A DNA stretch of 64,000 nt from contig CAJNOI010000012.1 of NCBI GenBank assembly GCA_905250115.1, positions 725,273 through 789,272 of the forward strand, given 5' to 3'. Under the pieces are notes generated by a model. That model ran no database searches. It was not told the DNA's origin and was given only the letters and a program-made list of their open reading frames with translations. How positions within the stretch are numbered: position 1 is the first letter of the stretch; each line of letters opens with the position of its first letter. Position numbers and translations under genes: made by a program. Below, one piece after another: positions 26,167 through 37,819 of the stretch. The stretch is from Adineta steineri (taxonomy: Eukaryota > Rotifera > Eurotatoria > Adinetida > Adinetidae).

Positions 26167-26477
26167 AAAATTTCGTATTTCAATATTAAAAGGTTCTGAT
26201 AACTCGTACTGTTTCGTATTAATAAATCTAGTTTTCGAAGCACTTTTACTTGATACAAAATCCATTAAGTACTCTACTCTAGTTGGAATCATAGCGCTAC
26301 CCCTAGAGCAAAAGGTTATGCACCACCCTGTAGGGAAAAGTTTTTGTTAATATCTTTATTTATATAGAAGAAAATGAAATGAAACGAATTAAATCATCAT
26401 GTGATATTAAAACATAAAACATAACAAAAAAATATTTTAGATATAATAAGTAGAATTTAGTGCATAGTATATATATA

Positions 26478-27467
26478 TTATTGTCTCATTGGAATCGAAC
26501 CTATGAAGCTATCATTTAGAGGTATAACGCGATTATGTTGAATTATTTTAACAACAATCGTTTTTAATTGTGGTGTAAAAATAATTGTTGATAAACATAC
26601 GCCTATCATTGATATACTAATAAAAAAGAATACGAAAGGATAGGTTAGAGGATAATCTTCATGTGTAATAAACGACATCACTATAAAAACCATAGCAGGT
26701 ATTCCAAGACTTATTAATAAACCAACAGTTATCAGAATACGTCGAATAACAAGTAAATCACGTTCTTGTCGGTGTTTAACAATAAGTGATTGAGTATTTG
26801 ATTGATGACGAAGAAAAATTGTAATACGTATATAGACAAATAATAATACTCCAATCTGATTTCCATAACCATTAAATGCAAGCCAAAGCAAACTAAACAC
26901 ATTAGTAAATGATACAAAACAATAATTGTCTTGTGGAAGATAAACAATATCATGTAGAAAAAGAATTGGACTTATTAAAATACAACTGAAAATTAGTTCT
27001 ATGAATGGTAAAATGATATATAATTGATATGATTGAAGCCATCGTATACTTGGATATACAACTCGACAAAGTCGAAAGAATGCCTACATTAACAATTAAA
27101 ACAAAATATTTTTCATTGTTCTAGTTAATCAATAATGAATTACCTGATTTACAAAAGCCCAATATATGCTACTGATTAGAATAGAAGTTAGATATCCTAA
27201 AAATATACACGATGATAAATTAAAATTATATCCATATTGAATTCCTAAAACTGTCTGGATATTAAGTAATGCTAATATTCCAATATAGATTGAAACTAAT
27301 GAATAAATATTAATACAATGAATATTTATTATTCGATCTTCTTGTTGTAAACGATTATGATAAAGATGATGAATGACACAAATTAATATAAAACATGAAA
27401 ATAAACATGTCAATGAACAAATAATAGATGTCATTAAACACAATATAAATGCACTTGGATTAATCAT
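26478..27467 (-). CDS. Rhodopsin-like orphan GPCR, two exons
   Basis: Exon 1 is 27144-27467 and exon 2 is 26478-27083, joined in phase 0 across a 60-bp intron to give 309 residues. Seven hydrophobic segments are visible. The intron interrupts TM3 at AFVNQ|AFFRLCRVVYPS, where RLCRVVYPS stands for the DRY motif. The last helix is followed by a short basic tail (LKTIVVKIIQHNRV). The TM3 cysteine (LSSCIF) and a second-loop cysteine (DNYCFV) are present. The ligand is unknown. It is similar in style to the receptor at 5180-6097 but not a close copy. Confidence 0.85.
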
Positions 27468-29166
27468 AATCTTAGAGTAGTTTGGACTAAATTTTCGATT
27501 GTGTTAGAATAAAATAGGCTTGATTTATAGTTTTATGAGAAGTTACACAATCTATGAAAACTATTTCCATTTTAATTAAAATCTAAATTTATTTTTAATT
27601 ATCTCAATATATTTCATGTTAAATATAGAACATGAAATTGGCACGACTTTGATGAAATTTTATTTTTTATATCTAAACACAATTTAAAACATTTTATATT
27701 GTAATCATACTTACATAATCAGAAAAAAATATTTTTTCATAGAAAAGATAAAGTCAGAAATGATGCTACCATGTTTACAACACTTCATGTCGTTTGTACT
27801 GTAAATTGTATGATAATTCGATATTTGTCTAGATAGTCTTTTAATAATAGACAATTTAAATTTATAAATATTTGATAAAGCATGGTTTTTGAATAAAAAA
27901 TTTTCTCAGTAAAGGATGATAAAGTGTAAACTGTTGCATTATTTCTATATGAGAAAGTTTTTAGAGAATGAGAGAATTTTTTGTAGCATAAAATTATTGT
28001 AATATTTCAGTATAATTATTAATTCATTACAATAAATCATTTACTGATTCTTTTAGAAAAAAAGAAGATCAATAATTTGGTTACTTGTCAATTGTATCTA
28101 ATATAGAAATAATAAAAATGACACGTCCTTTATTAATATTACGATCTATTTTAAAAATGCATTCATAATTCTTTCATGTTACTTTTCCTTAGATGTTGAA
28201 AAGAGTATGGAAGAGAAATGAAAATATGCCAAAGAAGTTATATTATTACTGCTTGAATACACTTGATAATAAATAAAAATAGATTCTTTTATTCATATCG
28301 TATATATGATGATTTTTATAGTTTGAGGGCGTGGGTTTAGGTTTCTATTATCTTAATCTAACAACACCTACACCCACACCCATAAACAATAGTTAATTAT
28401 TAATATATGAAAAACAAAAAGAAAAAAAATTATGTTGAAACCGAATAGTTTTTATGATTAAAGGTATTACAAACAGTTCTTCTGATTATTCCTAAGTCTA
28501 AGTATAAACATTAGATAAAGAATGTTTAATGGTATGATGAATCAGAATTTTATTGATAAATTAATGTTGATTCAACATATGCAACTCTTTTCAAAAACAA
28601 TTACAAGTTAAAATAGTTCTATTGATATTTATTCTTTAGGTAGCTTTTTTTTATGTTGATCAAATCATTAATCAATATTATTCATGTACTATTCAGAGAG
28701 AAACAGATGAGAAATATTTCACAATTTCTTATATCTTGTTCTTTCGTTTTATAAAGATAAAAAATAAATGTTGTTTGGAGAAAAACGAATATTTTCCTAC
28801 GCCGTTTTGTTGTTATATGATATCATAGCGAAAACACACGATGACGTATATCCTCGTTAAATATGCAATTTTGTCCTTTTCTACTATTGTGTAGTTACCA
28901 TCTGTGATTTTTACTTGATTACAGCATATATACGTCCGTCATGTAGTCTTTAGTATTTAAGAAATTTTATACATATATTTGTATGTGTTTGTTACAGTCA
29001 TATCTTCATATGTCTTCACACATTCTTTCCCATCATATCTGATCGTAACTGACATTCTTTGTTTATTTTTCTTCTTCTTCTCTGTTTTTGTTCTTCATTC
29101 GAATAAGATACAACGTGAAGAGAGGGTCTTCTCATAGTGATATATATATATATATCAGAAAAAGAA
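27468..29166. other. Intergenic, 1.7 kb, between divergent genes
   Basis: This should contain both promoters. A TATATATATATATA tract at about 29142-29156 lies just before the ATG of the plus-strand gene. One fold-back repeat lies in the middle. I see no gene. Confidence 0.6.
28322..28387. repeat. Telomere-like fold-back repeat, copy 6
   Basis: GTTTGAGGGCGTGGGTTTAGG on the left faces ACACCCACACCCATAAAC on the right, with about 25 bp between. The outer GTTT/AAAC ends also match. Confidence 0.7.
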
Positions 29167-30006
29167 ATGATTGGTATACCAATAAATCCTAATTCAATAT
29201 ATGTACCTGTTGTTCAAAGTAACTATTCATTTTTTAAATTTACATAATTTATAGTCTTGCTTCTTTTTCTGTATAATTAGCTGGATGTTTGAAAGCAGAA
29301 TTTGATTCAACATATCCAATTCATCTTAATGGAATAATTAATGAAAATGAATTTCAAGAATCAATTCATAAAATTAATCGTACAATTGCTTCAAGTAAAA
29401 TTTTATTAATCGTAGGCGTTATTCTTATATTGACTATGATAATTGGTATGATATTATTTGTTGTTGGTGCAATAACAGCAACTACGAATATAGAACATGG
29501 GTTTCCTGCATTAGTTGGTGTTGGAATGAGTATAATTATGTTTGGAATGGTTTTTTGTATTATTGCATGTTGTACTCTACAACTTCGACTTGCAGAAAGA
29601 ATGCGACGAGTAATTGCAGAAGAATCAAGAAAATATTCTTCTCGATCACCAATACCATGTAGTTGGAGGTTAGATTCTTCAACGAGTTATACTGAATATT
29701 ATGGAAACCAATATAGACATCAAGTAGTTTATCATGTAAGTAGATTTTATTTTTGAATAAATTTGTTAATATCTTTCTTTTTAGTTAGTAATAGATATTG
29801 GCCGTTCCAGTGCTCCTGGAAGCGTAGCATATTATCCTAATCAAACTGCTTCGGATCAAATAATAGGTTTTAGTGGACAAAGTAATTATGCACCTCCACC
29901 TTATCCTGGACAATCAGCAGGATTTTGTTCTCAATGTAATGCACCACGACAAGGTCTCACAAATCAATTCAGTTCATCATGTGGACATTCATTTAATAAA
30001 TATTAA
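29167..30006 (+). CDS. Small two-TM protein, weakly Golgin-A7/ERF4-like
   Basis: Three exons (29167-29218, 29281-29735, 29785-30006) with introns of 62 and 49 bp give 242 residues. The segment FDSTYPIHLNGIINENEFQE resembles the opening of the ERF4/Golgin-A7 fold, a palmitoyltransferase partner. Two hydrophobic helices follow (about residues 50-75 and 85-110), then a basic stretch (RLAERMRRVIAEESRKY). The C-terminus is Pro/Tyr-rich with PPPY and ends in a possible zinc ribbon (CSQC and CGH). The ERF4 match is by eye and weak. The first exon is short and the ATG is supported by the phase-1 junction and a TA-rich box just upstream. Confidence 0.65.
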
Positions 30007-30908
30007 ATATGTATTTGTCTCTATATATTTACATATTTAAGTTCTCGATTATATAACAACGTCATACACGAGTGGATATCTTAACAGCTCTATTTTTGAC
30101 AGCCATAGAATCCCATGAGACAAACGCTTTAGAAAGAGATTTATTTTTGTTAGAAATCATACAACTGTTAAAACTGATTATAATAATATTATGAAATAAT
30201 ATACGATTTAACGTTAATAGTCCATCGATAAATGTGTAAAAATTTCGGTTTGTACAAAATCATTCACGTAGCATACGTTCGATGGGATGAATTTTTAGTT
30301 CCATTAGATTCTATATGGAGATTGGTTCTACACTATAACAAATAATAAGTGTCAAATAGGACCATTCTTCGGTACCATTTTCTGTAATAAAAAAATAGAA
30401 GTCTTAATTAAATTAGAAAAACTATTCTATTGGTTTCATTTGTTGTCATTTATATTTATGTTGATAGAAATCTAGTTGACTAAAATATATTAGTTACTTT
30501 CCAATAGATACTTGAATTGTCATTGAACTATATTTAGAAGGATGTAAGAGTGACTTTCTTCTTCTTTACCATCATTATTGTGGCACCACCCACATCTTCA
30601 CAAGTATACTTCGCCTCTTAGAATCAATAGTAGTTTATTTATTTCAAAGTGAGAATTTTATTAATTACTTTATAGTTAAAAAATCTTATTTTGAACGGAT
30701 CAGAGAAGAATAATGAATTATTGTTCAGTATATGGATACTAATGTATTTGTTATTAATATCCATACTCGCAAAGTTTAGTTTGAATTCTTATTATTGAAC
30801 GAGGTTAAATAGTAGTTTGGATTATATAATGTTTTATAAGCATAATATTTGTAGCAGATTAATAAAATATGAATAAATAAATAAATAGATAATAATCGTC
30901 GATGAGCC
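30007..30908. other. Intergenic, 0.9 kb, between convergent genes
   Basis: AT-rich, no gene or repeat seen. Confidence 0.6.
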
Positions 30909-33133
30909 TTAACAATGTAGGAGAACCGCGACGCTGCTCGAGGTAGCTTTTGCAACAATAATATCGGGTTTATTGTCTTGATTCACATCGACAACTGCTA
31001 CTGATGATGGAGAAGAACCAACTGTGTAAACAATTTGAGTATTAAAGGTGCCATTGCCTGCATTGAGAAGGACATCGATGTCATTCGAATTGGAGTTTGT
31101 AACAATAATATCGGGTTTACTGTCGGTATTCACATCGACGACTGCTACTGACCATGGAAAATTGCCAGCTGGATAACTAGTTTGAGCACTAAAGGTGCCA
31201 TTGCCTGCGTTAAGAAGAACACCGGTGGAGTTCGAACCAGAGTTTGCAACAATAATATCAGGTTTATTGTCGCTATTTACATCGACGACTGCTACTGAAT
31301 ATGGGCGAGTACCAACTGAGTAAGTAGTTTGAGTATGAAAGGTACCACTGCCTGCGTTAAGAAGAATACCGATGTTGTTCGCACCCCAATTTGCAACAAT
31401 AATATCAGGTTTGTTATCACTATTCACATCGACGACTGCTACCGACTGTGGATTAAAGCCAACTGCGTAAGTTGTTTGAGCATTAAAAGTGCCATTGCCT
31501 GCGTTGAGAAGAACACCGACGTTGTTCGAACCCCAGTTTGTAATAATAATATCAGGTTTGTTATCACCATTCACATCGACGACTGCTACTGAGTATGGAG
31601 AAGAGCCAGCTGTGTAAATAATTTGAGTATTAAAGGTACCACTACCTGCGTTGAGAAGAACACTGATGTTGTTCGCACCAGAGTTTGTAACAATAATATC
31701 GGGTTTGTTGTCGTTATTCACGTCGACGACTGCTACTTGATATGGTTGAGTACCAACTGTATAAGTAGTTTGAGCATCAAAGGTGCCACTGCCTGCGTTA
31801 AGAAGAACACTCACAGTATTCGAATTGCGGTTTGCAACAACAATATCGGGTTTGTTATCACTATTCACGTCGGCGACTGCTACTGATATTGGTTGAAAAC
31901 CAACTGCGTAAGTAGTTTGATTAAGAAAAACGTTGCAGGCTATTAAAAACAAAAATTATTTTTAGCGTGTTGAATTGTTTAGCGTTTGAATAACGTCGTC
32001 TTAGTTAGCACAAAGGTGATGAATAGAATCGGGCAGTCTTTTTTGAACCATTTTCAATAGTCTCAAGTCTTGAGGGTATGAGTGGGTGTGGATGTGGATT
32101 TGAATACTGTATTCACCTGACACTCACCCTCAAGTTTTCCGTCCCACAAAGGCGTTTTATTTTTTCGGATTTGAGATGATTCGAAGTACCGAACACTAGG
32201 TTTTTAGATCTCGTAAAACTATTTCTCTTTTCAACAACTGACGTAAACCCTAGATATTTAATCCAACACTCACCAATTGTTGTTGCTGCTGATGTTGATG
32301 ATGATGATGTTGTTGTTGATGTTGATGTCGTAGTTGGTTCTATTTTAGAAAATGATTTTCGATTGAAACTAAGCAAGTGGATAATGTTTATCTGTTAATT
32401 TGTTTCTTTTTCTTTAAGAATATATATTAACGTTAAATACGAATTAATTATAACTCTACAATGTTTACTTTAATTAAATCTTTTCCTATAATAATTTCAA
32501 TAATTAAACTTTTAGAATTATAGAGATTCCAATCAGAAAATAATTCCAATTAAAAGAAGAAAGATGACAGTTTATAAATATTTATGACAAAATCGAATGA
32601 ATTCAGATTGATCTAATTGATTTCAAAGAAATTCAGTTGAAAATTTGCTTAATAGACATTGATGATTTGTATATATGTGTTCAATATCTCTGTCAAACTG
32701 TCTTAATTCTCGATAAATTGAAACTATTTTCCAAGAAGATAATAACTTTTTTTCTATCACAGATATATTTTCTTCAAAATCTGTTCAATCAATACTGACC
32801 TGATGGAAATTGTGTTCCACTAATAACATTCATACTAATAGCATCTACATCGGTCAGCATATTTTCATTTTGATTCAAGATATTATCAAATAATTCACAA
32901 TTAGAAGTTGATCGATGAAAAGTGGCTGCTATACATTGACTTTGACTTAAACATGCGAATTGACAATTCTTAATATTTAATGTAATAATATTAATGAATG
33001 GTAAACAAGTTGTATTTGCACAATAAAACTTGGAATCAATCATTATAGACATTATTATTGATCGCGTATCTTCTCCGATTATTTGTGTAATAATCATAAA
33101 TAAAAGCCATAAATAAATTTTTCTTGACGTCAT
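30909..33133 (-). CDS. Secreted PAN/apple-like plus FG-GAP (VCBS) repeat protein
   Basis: Three exons: 32800-33133, 32274-32339 and 30909-31939, all junctions phase 1, about 476 residues. Exon 1 encodes a signal peptide (IYLWLLFMIITQIIG) and a cysteine-rich PAN/apple-like domain (FYCANTTC, CQFACLSQSQC, SNCELF). Exon 2 is a 22-residue Thr/Ser linker. Exon 3 encodes seven FG-GAP repeats of about 47 residues, each with a calcium-loop motif such as DVNSDNKPDIVVAN and LLNAGSGTF. Such repeats form an integrin-like beta-propeller. The repeats are very alike at the DNA level, suggesting recent expansion or conversion. The protein is expected outside the cell. The intron between exons 2 and 3 holds a fold-back repeat. 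Confidence 0.8.
32068..32136. repeat. Telomere-like fold-back repeat, copy 7 (intronic)
   Basis: CTTGAGGGTATGAGTGGGTG on the left pairs with CACTCACCCTCAAG on the right. It lies inside the second intron of the PAN/FG-GAP gene, so it would be transcribed. Confidence 0.7.
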
Positions 33134-33257
33134 CACCAACTAGATTGTAAATTGATGAAATGAATTTAACTCATAATAGAAGACAAAGTATTTATTGCGC
33201 AGTAAATTACATTTCTCTCTCTCTCTGTTTTGAGTGGGTAGCGCACCGTTTACTCTC

Positions 33258-33410
33258 CGAATTCATTTCATTAGTTTAATGGAAAAACAATCTTGAATTC
33301 TTTTTCTCTAAATTTCTTTTATCAATCTAATGGAAAAATACTCCACACTTCCTTTATCTAAATTTCATATCATTAGTCTAATGGAAAAACAATCTTGAGT
33401 TTTTTTTCGA
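33258..33410. repeat. 51-bp tandem repeat, three copies
   Basis: The block with core TAATGGAAAAA occurs at 33277, 33328 and 33379, period 51 bp. Copies 1 and 3 share AATGGAAAAACAATCTTGA; copy 2 is more diverged. Confidence 0.75.
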
Positions 33411-33662
33411 CAATTTATACATGAATTTACTCAAAAATCAGTCCTCGGTCCTTTTGTTTTGAAAAAGATTTATTCATTTGGAAAGACGGTTCTTTTATAT
33501 TTATATTCTATTTGAGGACACGTAGTCACAAATAGAGCTTTTGCATTATATGGAAAGTAAATGACTCCAGGTCGAACATGCACAGTTGTAAACGGCTGTT
33601 AACGAAAAAAAAAGAAGATGTACAACGATTGTGCACCGAATCTGTATACGAAGCAATACGGC

Positions 33663-33714
33663 GAGGGTATGGGTACGGGTTTAGATCGATGAAAGACACC
33701 CACACCCTAAACTT
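33663..33714. repeat. Telomere-like fold-back repeat, copy 8
   Basis: GAGGGTATGGGTACGGGTTTAG on the left faces ACACCCACACCCTAAAC on the right, separated by about 15 bp. Confidence 0.65.
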
Positions 33715-34157
33715 CTTTTTTTATTCAATAATTATCAACTCATTGAAAAACAAAAGATATATTCATCCTAGAATTTTGAAGATGAACAAATTATGAATAT
33801 AAAAACAAATGTGAATTAGTTCATTGACAGATTTCGAACTTGATATTATCATTAATTATTCAATTTAAGAACTAAAAAAATGATTCCAAAAGGAAGAAGA
33901 CATTAATGTTGAATATGAAGTTAATCTTAAACATGATCAAGAAGTTATCAATTATCAGATTATATATAGTTGTCTCGTGAAGTGTTATGATTCATTGAAT
34001 ATTAAAATTATTCTATTTGATCATCTAACTTTCAATGATATATTATACTAACATCTCATTTTCAGTATGACTTCATCAATAGTATTTAGAGAGATCTTAT
34101 GTTTATTCATGTTTTTTTGTTTATATAAATTATTATTCAGATACAAAGTGAACTCTA

Positions 34158-34238
34158 TTTGAAGGTATGGGTGTGGGTGTTAGTTATGGATATACATGTA
34201 AATATTTGTCTTTATTTAGTTACACCCACATCCTCAAT
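34158..34238. repeat. Telomere-like fold-back repeat, copy 9
   Basis: TTGAAGGTATGGGTGTGGGTG on the left faces ACACCCACATCCTCAA on the right, about 45 bp apart. It lies just downstream of the ART-FG-GAP gene's stop codon. Confidence 0.65.
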
Positions 34239-34257
34239 ATGGCTGTTGATTAATGAA

Positions 34258-37200
34258 TTAATCACAAATATTCAAAAGAACAGACAAGTCACTATCATAA
34301 AAATTTGTTATAACTAAATCTAGTTTATTATCATTGTTCAGATCAGCAGATTTTAATGCTGATGGACCAGTACCAGTTGGATATATGCTTTGAAATGAAA
34401 AGATTCCATTATTATCGCCTAATAACAAACTAAGTGATTGATCATCGAAGTTGATAACTGCTAGATCCAGCTTTTTATCATTATTAAAATCAGCGGCGAT
34501 CATTGAATCTGGAGATCGACCAACAGCATATGTCCGTGATAATTGAAAAGTTCCATTTCCATTACCAAGCAATACACTTACCATGTTGTCCCATTGATTG
34601 GCTATTGCTAAATCCATATTCATATCTCTATTAAAATCAACTGCTATAACGGATGCCAGATATCGACCAACAGTATAGTCTCTTGAAGTTTGAAAACTTC
34701 CATTTCCATACCCGAGAAGTACACTGATGGTGAAGACGAAATAGTTTGTCACTACTAGATCCAATTTTTTATCATTATTGAAATCCGCTGAAATTATCGA
34801 CCACGGACCACTACCAACTTCATAGTTCGTTGCCGCCTCGAACGTGCCATCACCATTGCTCAAAAGCACACTAATAGATGCTCCATTGTAATTAGTCACT
34901 GCTAGATCTAGCTTAGTATCATTATTGAAATCAGCTGACGTAATAGATCGCGGCAGTTCGCCAACACCAAAATATCTAGGTGCTTGGAAAGTGCCATTGC
35001 CATTTCCAACCATCGTACACACCGAATTATTACGTTGATTAGTTACTACAAGGTCTAATTTGGTATCAGCATTGAGATCAATTGAAATCATAGAAGCTGG
35101 ATAATTGCCAACTTTATAACTTGTTTGAGTCTGAAACGATCCGTTTGTATTGCCGAATAGCAGATTGACGGTATCGTCACGATAGTTAACTACTGCTAAA
35201 TCCGATTGGTTATCACTATTAAAGTCAGCTACGGTTACAGAGGCCGGATATCGACCAACGGTATAGTTCAATTGAGAGGAAAAGTTTCTATTTCCATCAC
35301 CTAGCAGCACAGTCACCAGCTGATTGGTGTAAAGGACGATTGCCACATCTGTTATCTTATCATTATTGAAATCTCCCGCGGCTATACAATACGGGTATTT
35401 ACCAACGATATAGGTCTTTCGGGGTTGAAAAGTTCCGTCGCCGTTACCATGCAATACGCTGAGAGAGCTGTCAGCGTAACTAACTACTGCTAGATCTAGT
35501 TTGTTATCATTATCCAATTCGGTTGATATAATAGAATATGGCATTTTACCAACAGTATAGTTTGTTGGTATTTGAAAATCTCCATTCCCGTTTCCAAGTA
35601 GTACACTAACTGTGTTGTCCTTTTGATTAGCTACTGCTAGATCCATTTTGTTATCGCTATTAAAATCTGAAGAGATGATTGAATATGGACCTGGAGGAAC
35701 GGCATACTTTATTTGAGTACGAAAACTGCCGTCCCCATTTCCTTTTAATAAACTAATAGTGTTGTCATCGAAGTTGGCTATTGCTAGATCAAATTTATGA
35801 TCATTATCAAAGTCAGCTGACACAATTGAACTCGGAGTTTGACCAACGGCGTAATTGGTCGGAGTCTGAAAAGCTCCATTCGCATTAGCTAGCAGTATAC
35901 TGACGGTACTGTCATTGGAGTTGACGACTGCTATATCTAATTTGTCATCATTATTAAAATCAGAGGCTATAGCATACATCGGTTGTCGACCTACGTTATA
36001 GTTTTGTATGGCTTGAAAACTTCCGTTCCCATAACTAAGTAGTACACTGATTGTATTGTTATATTGGTTGGCAATTAACAGATCCATCTTTTTATCATTA
36101 TTCAGATCGTAGGATAACACAGAAATTGGACCACGGCCAACATCATAAAGCCATGGATACTTGAAGGCTCCTTGTCCGTTACCAAATAAAATAGTAACGG
36201 TGTTAACATCTCGATTGGTCACTGCTACATCTATTTCTTTATCGTTTCTGAAGTGACCCAACGCCGCATAAGATGGATCGCTTCCAACACTATATTTTTT
36301 GGATTGTTCAAAAGGTCTATTGCAGATAGTCTCTAAAAGAAGATAACATTGAAATAAAATACTTTTTACAGAAAGAGCAATATTAAATAGGTAATAATTA
36401 TCTACGTTTAAAAGAGATCTCATCATGCTAAATTACCTGGCAAACAAGTCTCCTTATATCTTGATTACTCTGAAATTTTAGCCAAAAATTGAAAAAGATC
36501 TTACAGAAAGAAGCGAAGTCACTCTAGGACACTTCATCTGTATCTGTAAGTAGAATAAGAACATCAAAAATCATACTTGGAGATTTATGTCCTATAACAG
36601 CGCCAAGAACAGTTGCCACAATGATTATAATAGTCAATAAACATACTGGAATGATAAATCTCTTCTTTCTGTAGCAAGCACGTCTTGTAAATATAATAAG
36701 AAATATCATGAAAAATACAGTTAATAAATGTATAGTTAAACTTACCCAATTTTAGGATAAAGATATGCACCTAAATATAGATATACTATTAGTTCATGAT
36801 AAATCAGTGAAAAACTTTAAAATACCTGGAAATGGAAGTTCTAGTAGTACTTCCTCTGGCTCTATCTGTTTCAAATGAATGATATAAAGATCAGGTGCTG
36901 GACTGAATTGAGACTGAACGATCATTTGAGTACCAGGTAAAAGAAGTACTTCGTCTTCATTAACAAAATGTGAATGAGCTCGCACATCTCGACTGTTTAT
37001 AGCTTCAACAGAGAATAATGTCCGTTTACCATCATCACCCAAATACATATTGTTTTTTAGAACGGGTAACGAAGTTGTACACGATGTAAAACTCCACCAG
37101 ACAACTGATGTGCCAGGTGGAAATTGACCGCTCAAATCTTTAGTTACTCCTCGCCAAATAACTAGTGATGGAACGCATGTTAATTTAGTTAGCGCAGTTA

Positions 37201-37819
37201 AGAACAGTTTTAGATATTTGAAATAAGGTCGTAATTTCTCGCGTGGCTCCTTTTTGAGTGTGTGATTGAGCATTGAATAGAGACTGTGATGTTTTCCTTC
37301 CCATTCAAGTGTGTATAAGCGAATGGCGGCACTCTCATCGATTGTAAGTTTATCAGGAGGTGGATTCGGCGTTTCTTTTAGTGCTTGTTGAACATAGACT
37401 GATAAATTATCAATAGTAGTAATGAGCGGAGCACATGCTTCGGTTAGAGATACTAACGGCTCTTCTGCATACTCAATAATAGGTTCAAGATTCGCTGTGA
37501 TGTCGTTGATATTATTCATTTGTTTCAGAATCAAGTCATTGGGAATGACTTCCACGCCTCGATTATTTCTTGTTTCAAGGTGATTTATAATTTTAGTAGA
37601 ATGTTCTGTTGCAACCATTCCTTCTTTTTGATCTTCTACATTTAAGTTTATATGCGATGTGTCGAAACTGTACGGTAAATCAGTATTGATTTCCATGTCT
37701 TTGCCTAATATTGGTTGTTGATCATTCAAAAATTCATCACCAAACGTAGTTTCATGTAGCTCAAATTGATTATGATCAGTTGTCGTCGCTATTTTTGACT
37801 TCTTATTATGACTCTCCAT
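34258..37819 (-). CDS. ADP-ribosyltransferase - transmembrane - FG-GAP fusion protein
   Basis: Exons 36826-37819, 36746-36770 (25-nt microexon), 36577-36683 and 34258-36332 join in phase to about 1066 residues. Exon 1 has no signal peptide (MESHNKKSKIA) and carries an arginine mono-ADP-ribosyltransferase with the R-S-E triad: WRGV, WWSFTSCT and NEDEVLLLPG. The microexon adds AYLYPKI. Exon 3 gives RKKRF followed by one hydrophobic helix (IIPVCLLTIIIIVATVLGAV), and exon 4 about fourteen FG-GAP repeats (DFNNDKKLDLAV, LLGNGNGTFQ). Positive charges before the helix predict a type II protein: catalytic domain in the cytosol, propeller outside. The alternative is two genes, since exon 3 has an in-frame ATG upstream (MIFLIIFTRR) and exon 1 can read to a stop at 36794. 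The 84-bp spacing and the three matching phases favour fusion. Confidence 0.65.
36746..36770 (-). other. 25-nt microexon linking ART and membrane anchor
   Basis: It is bounded by ATTTAG upstream and GG|GTAAGT downstream. It enters in phase 1 and leaves in phase 2, exactly what the flanking exons need, with introns of 55 and 62 bp on either side, the usual size here. Confidence 0.6.

Larger units (their letters stand above)
25289..26477. other. Intergenic, 1.2 kb
   Basis: This is the upstream region of the NHL receptor and the 3' flank of the next GPCR. It holds a pyrimidine-rich tract (about 25330-25560) and a double fold-back repeat. I see no gene; the open frames at 26074 and 26093 are both shadows of the CACCC array. 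Confidence 0.6.
33134..34257. other. Intergenic, 1.1 kb
   Basis: This lies between two FG-GAP genes on the same strand. It holds a 51-bp tandem repeat and two fold-back repeats, and no gene. Confidence 0.6.

Noticed and set aside
26074-26350. Open frames across the CACCC/GGGTG array on both strands
   Set aside because: They are produced by the telomere-like repeat, with no domain or splice context.
31329-31886. Plus-strand frames with a repeated 87-residue pattern
   Set aside because: They are the complement of the FG-GAP repeats.
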